From Gammaproteobacteria bacterium (GTDB lineage Bacteria > Pseudomonadota > Gammaproteobacteria > S144-34): a DNA stretch of 7,950 bases. Under the pieces are notes generated by a model. It was given only the letters and a program-made list of their open reading frames with translations. It was not told where the DNA came from and made no database searches. Numbering within the stretch: the first letter of the stretch is position 1; each line of letters begins with the position of its first letter. Made by a program: the position numbers and the translations under genes. The stretch covers positions 1 to 7,950 of the forward strand of contig WGBS01000111.1 in the NCBI GenBank assembly GCA_015494165.1, read 5' to 3'. Below, piece after piece: positions 1 through 5,505 of the stretch.

Positions 1-1037
1 AGCCCGAGCGCGGCGCGTTCCGGGCCCTCGCCCGCCGCGACCAGGTAGGCGTGCGGCGCGCGCTCGGCGTCGGCCGCCTCCCGCCGGCCCTCGAGCAGCG
101 CCACCACGCGCTCGAGCCCGACGGCGAAGCCCACCGCGGGTGTCGGCCGCCCCCCGAGCTGCTCCACGAGCCCGTCGTAGCGGCCGCCCGCGCACACCGT
201 CCCCTGGGCGCCGAGCCGATCCGTGACCCACTCGAAGACGGTGCGGTTGTAGTAGTCCAGCCCCCGCACCAGGCGCGGGTTGACCTCGTAGGCGACGCCG
301 GCCTCGTCGAGCAGGGCCCGGAAGCCCTCGAAGTGGGCGCGCGCCTCGCCGTCGAGATAGTCGATCAGCCGCGGCGCGCCGGCGAGGACCGCCGCCATGT
401 CCGGGTTCTTGCTGTCGAGGATGCGCAGCGGGTTGGTCTCCAGGCGCCGGCGGCTGTCGGCGTCCAGGGCGTCCTCGTGCGCGCGCAGGTAGGCGACGAG
501 GTCGGCGCGGTGGCGCCGGCGCGCTTCGGCGTCGCCGAGGGTGTTGATCTCGAGCCGCAGGCCCTCGAGCCCCAGCTCTCGCCACATGCGTGCGCACATC
601 AGGATCAGCTCGGCGTCGACGTCGGGGCCCGGGATGCCGAAGACCTCCACGCCGATCTGATGGAACTGGCGGTAGCGGCCCTTCTGCGGGCGCTCGTGGC
701 GGAACATGGGGCCGGCGTACCACAGGCGGTGGCTCTGGCCGCGCAGCAGGCCGTGCTCCAGGCAGGCGCGCACGCAGCCCGCCGTGCCCTCGGGGCGCAG
801 GCTCAGCGAGTCGCCGTTGCGGTCGGTGAAGGTGTACATCTCCTTCTCGACGATGTCCGTGACGGCGCCGATCGAGCGCGCGAAGAGCTCGGTGCGCTCG
901 ACCACCGGCGTGCGGATCTCGCGGTAGCCGTAGGCCTCCAGCACGCCGCGCAGCGTCCCCTCCACCGCCTGCCACAGCGGCGTCTCCTCCGGGAGGACGT
1001 CGTTCATCCCCCGCACCGACTGTATGAGCCCGCTCAT
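1..1037 (-). CDS. hisS: Histidyl-tRNA synthetase (HisRS), C-terminus cut off by window edge
   Basis: Class II aminoacyl-tRNA synthetase that activates histidine with ATP and charges tRNA-His in the cytoplasm. The first 345 residues are visible; the family is usually about 420-430 residues, so most of the C-terminal anticodon-binding domain lies beyond the left edge. The translation begins MSGLIQSVRGMNDVLPEE, typical of the family. Class II motif 2 is seen as FRHERPQKGRYRQFHQ (about residues 112-127). The histidine-specific motif LVRGLDYYNRTVFEW lies at about 256-270, with GGRYDGL at about 284-290 and the motif 3 region AVGFAVGLERV at about 301-311. The ATG overlaps the rodZ stop as ATGA, and a GGAGG sits 3 bases upstream, so the start is well supported and translation is probably coupled to rodZ. 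It is the last visible gene of the ndk operon. In most gammaproteobacteria ispG would separate it from rodZ, but here it does not. Identification is certain from sequence. Confidence 0.98.
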   Translation of the reverse strand, partial: MSGLIQSVRGMNDVLPEETPLWQAVEGTLRGVLEAYGYREIRTPVVERTELFARSIGAVTDIVEKEMYTFTDRNGDSLSLRPEGTAGCVRACLEHGLLRGQSHRLWYAGPMFRHERPQKGRYRQFHQIGVEVFGIPGPDVDAELILMCARMWRELGLEGLRLEINTLGDAEARRRHRADLVAYLRAHEDALDADSRRRLETNPLRILDSKNPDMAAVLAGAPRLIDYLDGEARAHFEGFRALLDEAGVAYEVNPRLVRGLDYYNRTVFEWVTDRLGAQGTVCAGGRYDGLVEQLGGRPTPAVGFAVGLERVVALLEGRREAADAERAPHAYLVAAGEGPERAALG

Positions 1038-1930
1038 GGTCCTCCGGTCGTCGCCTCCCGCGCCGCGCCCACGGTCACGCGCAGCGTCCGCCCCGGCCGC
1101 GCGCCGGCCAGGGGTAGCGCCTCGCCGTCGAGGCGCACCTCGACGGCGGTCGGCTCGCCCAGCACGAGCCGGAAGGGCGCCCGCCCGCGCACGCGCCGCA
1201 CCGTGCCCGGGCGCAGCAGGTCGTAGACGAGCCTCCGCCCCGCCGCGTCCCGCACCTCGACCCACGAGGTGCCCCGCAGGCGCAGCTCGAGCTCGGCCTC
1301 GGCCGCACCGACGGGCGCCGCCCGCTCCGGGGGCGTCTCCCGCGGCGTCGGGGCGGCCGCCGGCCGGGGCGGGGGTCCCGCCGGCCCCGCGCCCTCGCGC
1401 GGCCGCGCGGCCGCGGGCGCCGCGCCCGCTCCCTCCGCCGGCAGGCGCTCGGGCTCTGGCGCCGCCGCGGACGGCTCCGTCACCGGTGCCGCGGCCTCCT
1501 CCGCCGTGGGGGGCGGTGCCGGCGGCGGCCCCTCGGGCGGTGCGCCGCCGCGCCACCAGGCCAGCACCAGCGCCGCCAGCACCCCGACGGCGCCCGCCGT
1601 GCCCCAGCGCAGCCAGCGCCCCCAGCCGCGGTGGATCTCGATCGGCTCGAGCCGCGGCGTCTCGGGGCTCGCGCCGGGCTCGCCCGCCGCGCGGTAGGCG
1701 GCGAGCACGGCCTCCTCGTCCGCGCCCACCAGGCGCGCGTAGGCGCGGAGATACCCGCGCACGAAGGCCGGCGCCGGCAGGCGCCCGGCGTCCTCGCCCT
1801 CGATGGCCTCCACCACGCGCTCGGAGAGCCGCAGGGCCTCGGCCACCTCCGCGCGTGTCAGCCCGCGCGCCTCGCGCCGTCGGCGCAGGATCTCCCCGTA
1901 ACCGGGCCCGCCCTCAGGGCCCGCGCCCAC
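1034..1930 (-). CDS. rodZ: RodZ, cytoskeletal cell-shape protein (HTH, one TM, periplasmic DUF4115 domain)
   Basis: Bitopic inner-membrane protein that links the MreB cytoskeleton to the peptidoglycan elongation machinery. The 298-residue product has the full RodZ architecture. A cytoplasmic helix-turn-helix domain occupies about residues 11-70 (GEILRRRREARGLTRAEVAE, then FVRGYLRAYARLVG). One transmembrane helix lies at about 107-127, ending AWWRGG. A long Ala/Pro-rich periplasmic linker covers about 130-208, and a C-terminal beta-rich DUF4115 domain covers about 211-285, starting ELELRLRGTSWVEVRDAAGR. The start is GTG at 1930, chosen because a GGAGG lies 6 bases upstream (1937-1941); it makes the gene overlap the end of pilF by 17 bases. 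The stop overlaps the hisS start. The linker is unusually rich in Ala/Pro/Glu, as expected for a low-complexity spacer in a GC-rich genome. Confidence 0.95.
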   Translation of the reverse strand: MGAGPEGGPGYGEILRRRREARGLTRAEVAEALRLSERVVEAIEGEDAGRLPAPAFVRGYLRAYARLVGADEEAVLAAYRAAGEPGASPETPRLEPIEIHRGWGRWLRWGTAGAVGVLAALVLAWWRGGAPPEGPPPAPPPTAEEAAAPVTEPSAAAPEPERLPAEGAGAAPAAARPREGAGPAGPPPRPAAAPTPRETPPERAAPVGAAEAELELRLRGTSWVEVRDAAGRRLVYDLLRPGTVRRVRGRAPFRLVLGEPTAVEVRLDGEALPLAGARPGRTLRVTVGAAREATTGGP

Positions 1931-2696
1931 CGCCCGCCTCCGACTCGAGGAGCAGGCGCGTCTCCTGCGCGTCCGGGAACTTCCTTTTGAGCAGCAGGGC
2001 GTAGCTCGCCTCGGCGTCGCGGTCGCCGAGGCGGCGCTCCACGCGCACGCCCAGCCACAGGCTGCGCGGCGTGTGCGCCGCCACCGCCTGGTAGCGCTGC
2101 AGGTAGGCGCGCGCCTGGAGATAGCGGCCGGCGTCGTAGCTGAGCTCGGCCATGGCGATGAGCGCAGGGGCGAAGCGCGGATTGCGTTCCAGCGCCTCGC
2201 GCAGGTAGCGCTCGCCGCGCGCGCGGCCGCCCGCGCGCAGGGCGCACAGGCCCGCGTTGGTCAGCGCGACCCAGGGGGTCTCGTAGAGGGGGTTGGCGGC
2301 CGCGGCGCGGAACTCGCCGTCGGCCTCCGCGAAGCGCCCCCGCGCGCACAGGAAGCTGCCGTAGGCGTTGTGCGCGTAGCTGTCCTTGGGGTCGAGCCGC
2401 ACGGCGCGCCGGTGATGGCGCTCGGCCTTCGCGTGCTCGCCGAGGCGCTCGTAGAGGATCCCGAGCGCCGTGTGGGCGCGGGCGTAGCCGGGATCGGCGG
2501 CGACCGCGCGCTGCAGGCGGTCGAGGGCGCGCTTGAGATCGCCCTCCTGCATGTAGGCGATGCCGAGCTGGGTGTGGAGCTCGGCCGCCTTGAGGCGCTC
2601 CGCCGCCGGCGTCCCCTCGGCGGGGCGCGTGCCGCCGCCCGTGGCGCAGCCGGCGAGCAGCGCCGCGGCGAGCAGCAGCGCCGCGGCCGCCTTCAC
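1914..2696 (-). CDS. pilF: PilF/PilW-type TPR lipoprotein, type IV pilus secretin pilotin
   Basis: Outer-membrane lipoprotein that, in Pseudomonas and relatives, takes the PilQ secretin to the outer membrane and allows it to multimerise for type IV pilus biogenesis. The 260-residue product starts with a short lipoprotein signal peptide whose lipobox is LAGC (residues 14-17). The residue after the lipidated Cys17 is Ala, not Asp, which fits outer-membrane sorting. Residues about 36-210 form tandem TPR repeats; examples are LGIAYMQEGDLKRALDRLQR, ALGILYERLGEHAKAERHHR and AMAELSYDAGRYLQARAYLQ. The C-terminal LKRKFPDAQET is typical of PilF. The start is GTG at 2696, overlapping the rlmN stop as GTGA, with GGAGG 7 bases upstream. 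Its position between rlmN and rodZ matches the Pseudomonas order. Other pilus genes are not visible, so the pilus role rests on family and synteny. Confidence 0.92.
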   Translation of the reverse strand: MKAAAALLLAAALLAGCATGGGTRPAEGTPAAERLKAAELHTQLGIAYMQEGDLKRALDRLQRAVAADPGYARAHTALGILYERLGEHAKAERHHRRAVRLDPKDSYAHNAYGSFLCARGRFAEADGEFRAAAANPLYETPWVALTNAGLCALRAGGRARGERYLREALERNPRFAPALIAMAELSYDAGRYLQARAYLQRYQAVAAHTPRSLWLGVRVERRLGDRDAEASYALLLKRKFPDAQETRLLLESEAGGGRGP

Positions 2697-3820
2697 GCCT
2701 GCGCCTCCTCGGCCAGGCGCCGGCTGCGGCGCGTGCGGTCGCGCACGCGGCCCACGAGCTGCCCGCAGGCGGCGTCGATGTCGTCACCGCGCGGCCGGCG
2801 CGTGATGGTGCGCACGCCGGCGCGCAGCAGCACCTCGCGGAAGGCGTCCACGCGCTCGGCGGGCGGCCGCCGGTAGGGCGCGCCGGGGAAGGGGTTGAAG
2901 GGGATCAGGTTGACCTTGCAGCGGATGCCCTCCAGGCGCCGGGCCAGGAGCCGCGCCTGCGCGGGGCTGTCGTTGACGCCGTCGAGCAGCACGTACTCGA
3001 AGGTGACCGAGCGCTGCGGCGCGCCGGCGGCGTAGCGGCGGCAGGCCTCGAGCAGCTCGCCGACGGGGTACTTGCGGTTGAGCGGCACCAGCTCGTCGCG
3101 CAGGGCGTCGTCCGGGGCGTGGAGCGAGACCGCGAGCGCGACGTCGCAGCCGGCGGCGAGGCGCTCGATGGCGGGCACCACCCCCGCCGTGCTGACGGTC
3201 ACGCGCCGGCGCGACAGCCCGTAGGCGAGGTCGTCCACCAGCAGGCGCAGCACCGGCAACACCTCCTCGAGGTTGAGCAGCGGCTCGCCCATGCCCATGA
3301 GCACGACATTGGTGAGCGGCCGCGTGGCGAGGGTGGTGTCGCCCGCCGCGAGCGCCTCGGCGCGCAGGCGCCGCGTGACCGCCCACACCTGCCCAGCGAT
3401 CTCGTGGCGGGTCAGGTTGCGGCCGAACCCCTGGCGGGCGGTGGCGCAGAAGCGGCAGTTGAGGGCGCAGCCGACCTGGCTCGAGACGCACAGGGTGCGG
3501 CGCTCGCCGTCCGGGATCAGCACCGTCTCGACGGCGTTGCCGTCGGCGAGCCGCAGCAGCCACTTGCGCGTGCCGTCGGCCGAGCGCTGCTCGGCCTCCA
3601 CCGCGGGCGCACGCAGCTCGGCCTCGGCGGCCAGCCGCGCGCGCAGCCCCTTGCCGAGGTCGGTCATCGCCGCGAAATCGTCGAGGCCGCGGCGATGGAC
3701 CCACGGCAGGAGCTGGCGCGCGCGGAAGGGGCGCTCGCCGCGCGCGGCGAACCACGCCTCCAGCGCCCGGCGGTCCAGGCCCAGCAGGTTCTCGCGGGTG
3801 CTGGAGGGGCGCTCGCTCAC
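2693..3820 (-). CDS. rlmN: RlmN, dual-specificity 23S rRNA/tRNA adenine-C2 methyltransferase (radical SAM)
   Basis: Radical SAM enzyme that methylates C2 of A2503 in 23S rRNA and of A37 in a subset of tRNAs, supporting translational fidelity. The product has 375 residues, the normal family length. The 4Fe-4S motif CxxxCxxC is at Cys118, Cys122 and Cys125. Cys352, in RGDDIDAACGQL, is the expected cysteine that is methylated in the mechanism. GMGEPLLN (about 176-183) is the SAM-binding GGEP-like motif. The substrate region SLHAPDDALRDELVPLNRKY and the NLIPFNPFPGAPY segment are also family signatures. The start is taken as GTG at 3820, 4 bases after the ndk stop. No Shine-Dalgarno sequence is visible there, so translation is probably coupled to ndk. 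A longer form from an ATG at 3916 would overlap ndk by about 90 bases with no family-like sequence and is unlikely. The 3' end overlaps pilF by 4 bases. As an Fe-S protein it depends functionally on Fe-S assembly genes such as those at 5093-7099. Confidence 0.97.
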   Translation of the reverse strand: MSERPSSTRENLLGLDRRALEAWFAARGERPFRARQLLPWVHRRGLDDFAAMTDLGKGLRARLAAEAELRAPAVEAEQRSADGTRKWLLRLADGNAVETVLIPDGERRTLCVSSQVGCALNCRFCATARQGFGRNLTRHEIAGQVWAVTRRLRAEALAAGDTTLATRPLTNVVLMGMGEPLLNLEEVLPVLRLLVDDLAYGLSRRRVTVSTAGVVPAIERLAAGCDVALAVSLHAPDDALRDELVPLNRKYPVGELLEACRRYAAGAPQRSVTFEYVLLDGVNDSPAQARLLARRLEGIRCKVNLIPFNPFPGAPYRRPPAERVDAFREVLLRAGVRTITRRPRGDDIDAACGQLVGRVRDRTRRSRRLAEEAQA

Positions 3821-3824
3821 GGCG

Positions 3825-4256
3825 TCAGCCGGCGCGGGAGTAGATCTCCTCCGGCTTGAAGAAGAAGGCGATCTCGGTGCGCGCCGTCTCGGGGCCGTCG
3901 GAGCCGTGCACGGCATTGGCCTCGATGCTCTCGGCGAAGTCGGCGCGGATGGTGCCCGGTGCGGCCTTCGCCGGGTCGGTGGCGCCCATGAGCTCGCGGT
4001 TGCGGGCGATGGCGTCCTCCCCCTCCAGCACCTGCACCATGATCGGGCCCGAGGTCATGTAGGCCACTAGGCTGTCGAAGAAGGGCTTGCCGCGGTGGAC
4101 GGCGTAGAAGCCCTCGGCCTGCTCGCGGCTGAGCCAGGTCATGCGCGCGGCCACGATGCTCAGGCCCGCCTGCTCGAAGCGGCGGTAGATCTCGCCGATC
4201 AGGTTCCGCCGCACCGCGTCGGGCTTGATGATGGAGAGGGTCTGCTCGATCGCCAT
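3825..4256 (-). CDS. ndk: Nucleoside diphosphate kinase
   Basis: Cytoplasmic enzyme that moves the gamma phosphate from ATP to other nucleoside diphosphates through a phosphohistidine, balancing NTP and dNTP pools. The 143-residue length matches the E. coli enzyme. Lys11 in SIIKPDAV, Arg104 in PGTIRADF, Asn114 and the catalytic His117 in NAVHGSDGPETA are all present at the canonical positions. The ATG at 4256 is preceded by GAGGAG at 4267-4272, with 10 bases between. An upstream in-frame extension to 4427 lacks any family similarity and crosses the promoter, so it is not used. ndk is the first gene of the five-gene minus-strand operon; rlmN follows after 4 bases. It should be expressed from the promoter at 4358-4387 with a leader of about 95 bases. 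Confidence 0.98.
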   Translation of the reverse strand: MAIEQTLSIIKPDAVRRNLIGEIYRRFEQAGLSIVAARMTWLSREQAEGFYAVHRGKPFFDSLVAYMTSGPIMVQVLEGEDAIARNRELMGATDPAKAAPGTIRADFAESIEANAVHGSDGPETARTEIAFFFKPEEIYSRAG

Positions 4257-4302
4257 GCGCTGCTCGCTCCTCGGTCCGGAAGGATGGCTGGTGGATATGC
4301 GC

Positions 4303-4336
4303 GACGGCCCGGCCCGCGGGCGGCGGCCGGGCCGTC
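4303..4336. other. Perfect 12-bp inverted repeat in the ndk leader
   Basis: GACGGCCCGGCC (4303-4314) is perfectly complementary to GGCCGGGCCGTC (4325-4336), with a 10-base loop. On the minus strand it would fold in the ndk 5' leader, 46 bases before the start codon and close to the predicted transcript 5' end. Read on the plus strand it is followed by CGGTTTTCC, giving it the form of an intrinsic terminator pointing toward hsp20, although no plus-strand gene precedes it. Its function is unknown. A 5'-stabilising hairpin or an insulator against antisense transcription are both possible. Confidence 0.6.
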
Positions 4337-4357
4337 CGGTTTTCCAACGGGTGCGGT

Positions 4358-4387
4358 AGTTTACCCGCCCGTCCGCGGGGGTGGCAA
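4358..4387 (-). promoter_or_regulatory. Probable sigma70 promoter of the ndk-rlmN-pilF-rodZ-hisS operon
   Basis: On the minus strand a -35 box TTGCCA (complement of 4382-4387) is separated by 18 bases from a -10 box TAAACT (complement of 4358-4363). The matches to consensus are 5 of 6 and 4 of 6. These two AT-containing boxes stand out in an otherwise GC-rich intergenic region and face ndk. Transcription would begin near 4351. The assignment rests on sequence resemblance only. Confidence 0.65.
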
Positions 4388-4400
4388 TTTGCGTGCCTCC

Positions 4401-4430
4401 CTTGAAGACCGCCCGTTCCGACCCCATCTA
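4401..4430 (+). promoter_or_regulatory. Sigma32 (RpoH) heat-shock promoter of hsp20
   Basis: CTTGAAG (4401-4407), a 14-base spacer and CCCCATCTA (4422-4430) match the E. coli RpoH consensus (CTTGAAA, about 13-15 bases, CCCCATnTA) almost perfectly. It lies 60 bases upstream of the hsp20 start and in the right orientation, so hsp20 is very likely induced by heat and protein-folding stress. Its -35 element lies only 13 bases from the -35 of the opposing ndk promoter. Predicted transcription start is around 4436. Confidence 0.87.
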
Positions 4431-4435
4431 GCAGG

Positions 4436-4460
4436 GCGCGCGGGAGGCGCTCCCGCGCGC
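4436..4460 (+). other. 11-bp perfect hairpin at the 5' end of the hsp20 transcript
   Basis: GCGCGCGGGAG (4436-4446) pairs perfectly with CTCCCGCGCGC (4450-4460) around a GCG loop. It starts at or next to the predicted sigma32 transcription start and ends 14 bases before the ribosome binding site. It probably caps the mRNA 5' end as a stability element. It does not sequester the Shine-Dalgarno as drawn, so it is not a simple RNA thermometer. Confidence 0.6.
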
Positions 4461-4474
4461 GAATCCCGAGAGCG

Positions 4475-4484
4475 AGGAGGTGAT
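4475..4484 (+). promoter_or_regulatory. Strong ribosome binding site of hsp20
   Basis: AGGAGGTGAT is an unbroken complement of the 16S rRNA 3' end and lies 6 bases before the ATG at 4491 (10 bases measured from the AGGAGG core). It fixes the hsp20 start, since the reading frame is open far upstream without any family-like sequence. It is the strongest such site in the window. Confidence 0.85.
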
Positions 4485-4490
4485 GCAGCC

Positions 4491-4937
4491 ATGACGCTCA
4501 CGCGCTACGAGCCGTGGGCTGCCCTGACGCGCCTGCAGGAGGACCTCAACCGGCTCCTCGAGGGCCGCTGGCCGGCGTTCGGTGACGAGGAGAGCCGTGT
4601 CGTGACGAGCCAGTGGGTCCCGCCCGTGGACATCATCGAGGAGTCGGACCGCTTCGTGCTGCGCGCCGACGTGCCCGGCGTGAAGCCCGAGGACATCGAG
4701 GTGACCGTGGAGAACGGCATGCTCACCATCAAGGGCGAGCGCAAGGAGGAGCACGACGAGCGCAAGGAGGGCTACCGCCGCATCGAGCGCGTCCACGGCA
4801 CCTTCTACCGGCGCTTCAGCCTGCCGGACACGGCCGACCTGGACCGCATCCAGGCGAAGGACCGCAACGGCGTGCTCGAGGTGGTCATCCCCAAGAAGCA
4901 GGAGGTCCAGCCGCGGCGCATCGCGGTCGCGGCCTGA
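4491..4937 (+). CDS. Small heat shock protein Hsp20 (alpha-crystallin family)
   Basis: ATP-independent cytoplasmic chaperone that forms oligomers and holds unfolding proteins for later refolding by the DnaK and ClpB systems. The 148-residue product has a short N-terminal arm starting MTLTRYEPWAALTRLQEDLN, an alpha-crystallin domain at about 43-135, and a short C-terminal extension. The domain carries WVPPVDIIEESDRFVLRADV, the PGVKPEDIEVTVENGMLTIKG core and the hallmark NGVLEVVIPK (about 126-135). The tail RRIAVAA has the I-x-V/I motif used in oligomer assembly. The ATG at 4491 was chosen for its strong ribosome binding site. It is the only plus-strand gene, divergent from ndk and convergent with iscA, with its own heat-shock promoter and terminator. 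It is therefore a stand-alone transcription unit inserted between two operons that sit next to each other in many relatives. Assignment to the ibpA or hspA subfamily is not attempted. Confidence 0.97.
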   Translation: MTLTRYEPWAALTRLQEDLNRLLEGRWPAFGDEESRVVTSQWVPPVDIIEESDRFVLRADVPGVKPEDIEVTVENGMLTIKGERKEEHDERKEGYRRIERVHGTFYRRFSLPDTADLDRIQAKDRNGVLEVVIPKKQEVQPRRIAVAA

Positions 4938-4974
4938 GCACAGGCGTCGGCGTCAGGGCGAGCCCGAGACGCGG

Positions 4975-5006
4975 AAGGCCGGCCCCTGGGGGCCGGCCTT
5001 TCTCTT
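4975..5006 (+). terminator. Intrinsic terminator of hsp20
   Basis: AAGGCCGGCCCC (4975-4986) pairs perfectly with GGGGCCGGCCTT (4989-5000), followed by a T-rich tract TTTCTCTT. It begins 37 bases after the hsp20 stop codon. The minus-strand reading of the same hairpin is followed by CCGCGTC, so it is a one-directional terminator. Confidence 0.88.
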
Positions 5007-5017
5007 GGAAACTCTGA

Positions 5018-5054
5018 TCAATCCGCTGCGCGGATTGACCAGCGCTGAGGCGCT
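5018..5054 (-). terminator. Hairpins downstream of iscA, possible weak terminator or REP-like palindrome
   Basis: TCAATCCGC (5018-5026) is a perfect inverted repeat of GCGGATTGA (5030-5038) around a 3-base loop. A second small hairpin, AGCGC-TGAG-GCGCT, follows at 5041-5054. On the minus strand the first stem is followed by TCAGAGTTTCC, with only a short T run, so termination of the isc operon here is plausible but weak. The palindrome could instead be a repeated intergenic element, which cannot be judged from one copy. Confidence 0.4.
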
Positions 5055-5092
5055 TCGCCCCCTTCCCGGCCTTCCTGGCGCACGCGCCGGGC

Positions 5093-5416
5093 TCAGACCG
5101 TGAAGCTCTCGCCGCAGCCGCAGGTGGCCTTGACGTTGGGGTTGTTGAAGCGGAAGCCCTCGTTCAGCCCCTCGCGCACGTAGTCCACCTCGGTGCCGTC
5201 GAGGAGCTTCAGGCTCTCGCGGTCCACCACCAGCTTCGCGCCGTTGGCCTCGAAGACGACGTCGTCGGGGCCGACCTCGTCGGCGTAGTCGATGGCGTAG
5301 GCGTAGCCCGAGCAGCCGGTGTTGCGCACGGCCAGCCGCAGGCCCACGCCCTTGCCGCGCCGCTCCATGTAGCCGCGGATGCGCTCCGCGGCCGCGTCCG
5401 TGATCGTGATGCCCAT
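5093..5416 (-). CDS. iscA: IscA, A-type iron-sulfur cluster carrier
   Basis: Small cytoplasmic protein that carries iron or Fe-S clusters to apo-targets, especially 4Fe-4S enzymes. The 107-residue length equals that of E. coli IscA, and the sequence is collinear with it: MGITITDAAAERIRGYMERR, then GKGVGLRLAVRNTGCSGYAY, then EGLNEGFRFNNPNVKATCGC. The three cluster ligands are present: one Cys in NTGCSGY (Cys35) and two in the C-terminal CGCGESF motif (Cys99 and Cys101). Length and sequence favour IscA over ErpA or SufA. The ATG at 5416 is preceded by GGGAGG at a usable distance. It is the last gene of the minus-strand cluster and is separated from iscS by 89 bases rather than by an iscU gene. 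Neither hscB, hscA nor fdx follows; hsp20 converges on it instead. Confidence 0.96.
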   Translation of the reverse strand: MGITITDAAAERIRGYMERRGKGVGLRLAVRNTGCSGYAYAIDYADEVGPDDVVFEANGAKLVVDRESLKLLDGTEVDYVREGLNEGFRFNNPNVKATCGCGESFTV

Positions 5417-5505
5417 GGTCCGGAACCTCCCGTCGCATCCGGCGCCGCGCGGCGCCGCGGGGCGCGCGCCCCTGTCGGATAAGGAGAGTCTAATGGAAAG
5501 GGCGT
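5417..5505 (-). other. iscS-iscA spacer with two adjacent perfect palindromes
   Basis: This 89-base spacer holds a 16-base palindrome GGCGCCGCGCGGCGCC (5441-5456) and a 14-base palindrome GGGGCGCGCGCCCC (5459-5472), 2 bases apart. A short AT-containing stretch (5473-5505) lies next to the iscS end. There is no T run after either hairpin in the minus direction, so they are not standard terminators. They may slow processing or decay between iscS and iscA. The spacer is far too short to hold an iscU gene. Confidence 0.55.

Noticed and set aside
51..1226. Long plus-strand open frame opposite hisS and rodZ (391 codons), with similar long frames opposite most other genes
   Set aside because: In very GC-rich DNA stop codons are rare on all frames. 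These translations are Arg/Ala/Pro-rich with no recognisable family, while the minus-strand frames encode well-conserved proteins with intact active sites.
1320..1560. Repetitive GC-rich tract as a possible tandem repeat or recombination site
   Set aside because: It encodes the Ala/Pro-rich periplasmic linker of RodZ, in frame and expected for the family. There is no regular repeat unit.
1858..2787. A 309-codon minus-strand frame overlapping pilF and rlmN, and a 323-codon frame within rlmN
   Set aside because: Out-of-frame shadows of pilF and rlmN, low complexity, no motifs.
3821..3916. Upstream ATG start for rlmN inside ndk
   Set aside because: It would overlap ndk by about 90 bases, and the added residues are Arg/Ser/Pro-rich without similarity to RlmN. 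GTG at 3820 gives the normal length.
4257..4490. RNA thermometer (ROSE or fourU type) controlling hsp20
   Set aside because: No U-rich or CU-rich stretch pairs with the Shine-Dalgarno at 4475-4484. The strong hairpin is upstream and leaves the site free.
5473..5505. AT-containing stretch upstream of iscA as a separate iscA promoter or an IscR type 2 site
   Set aside because: The best -10-like hexamer (TAGACT) lacks a matching -35 box, and neither strand fits the spaced CC...GG pattern of the IscR type 2 motif.
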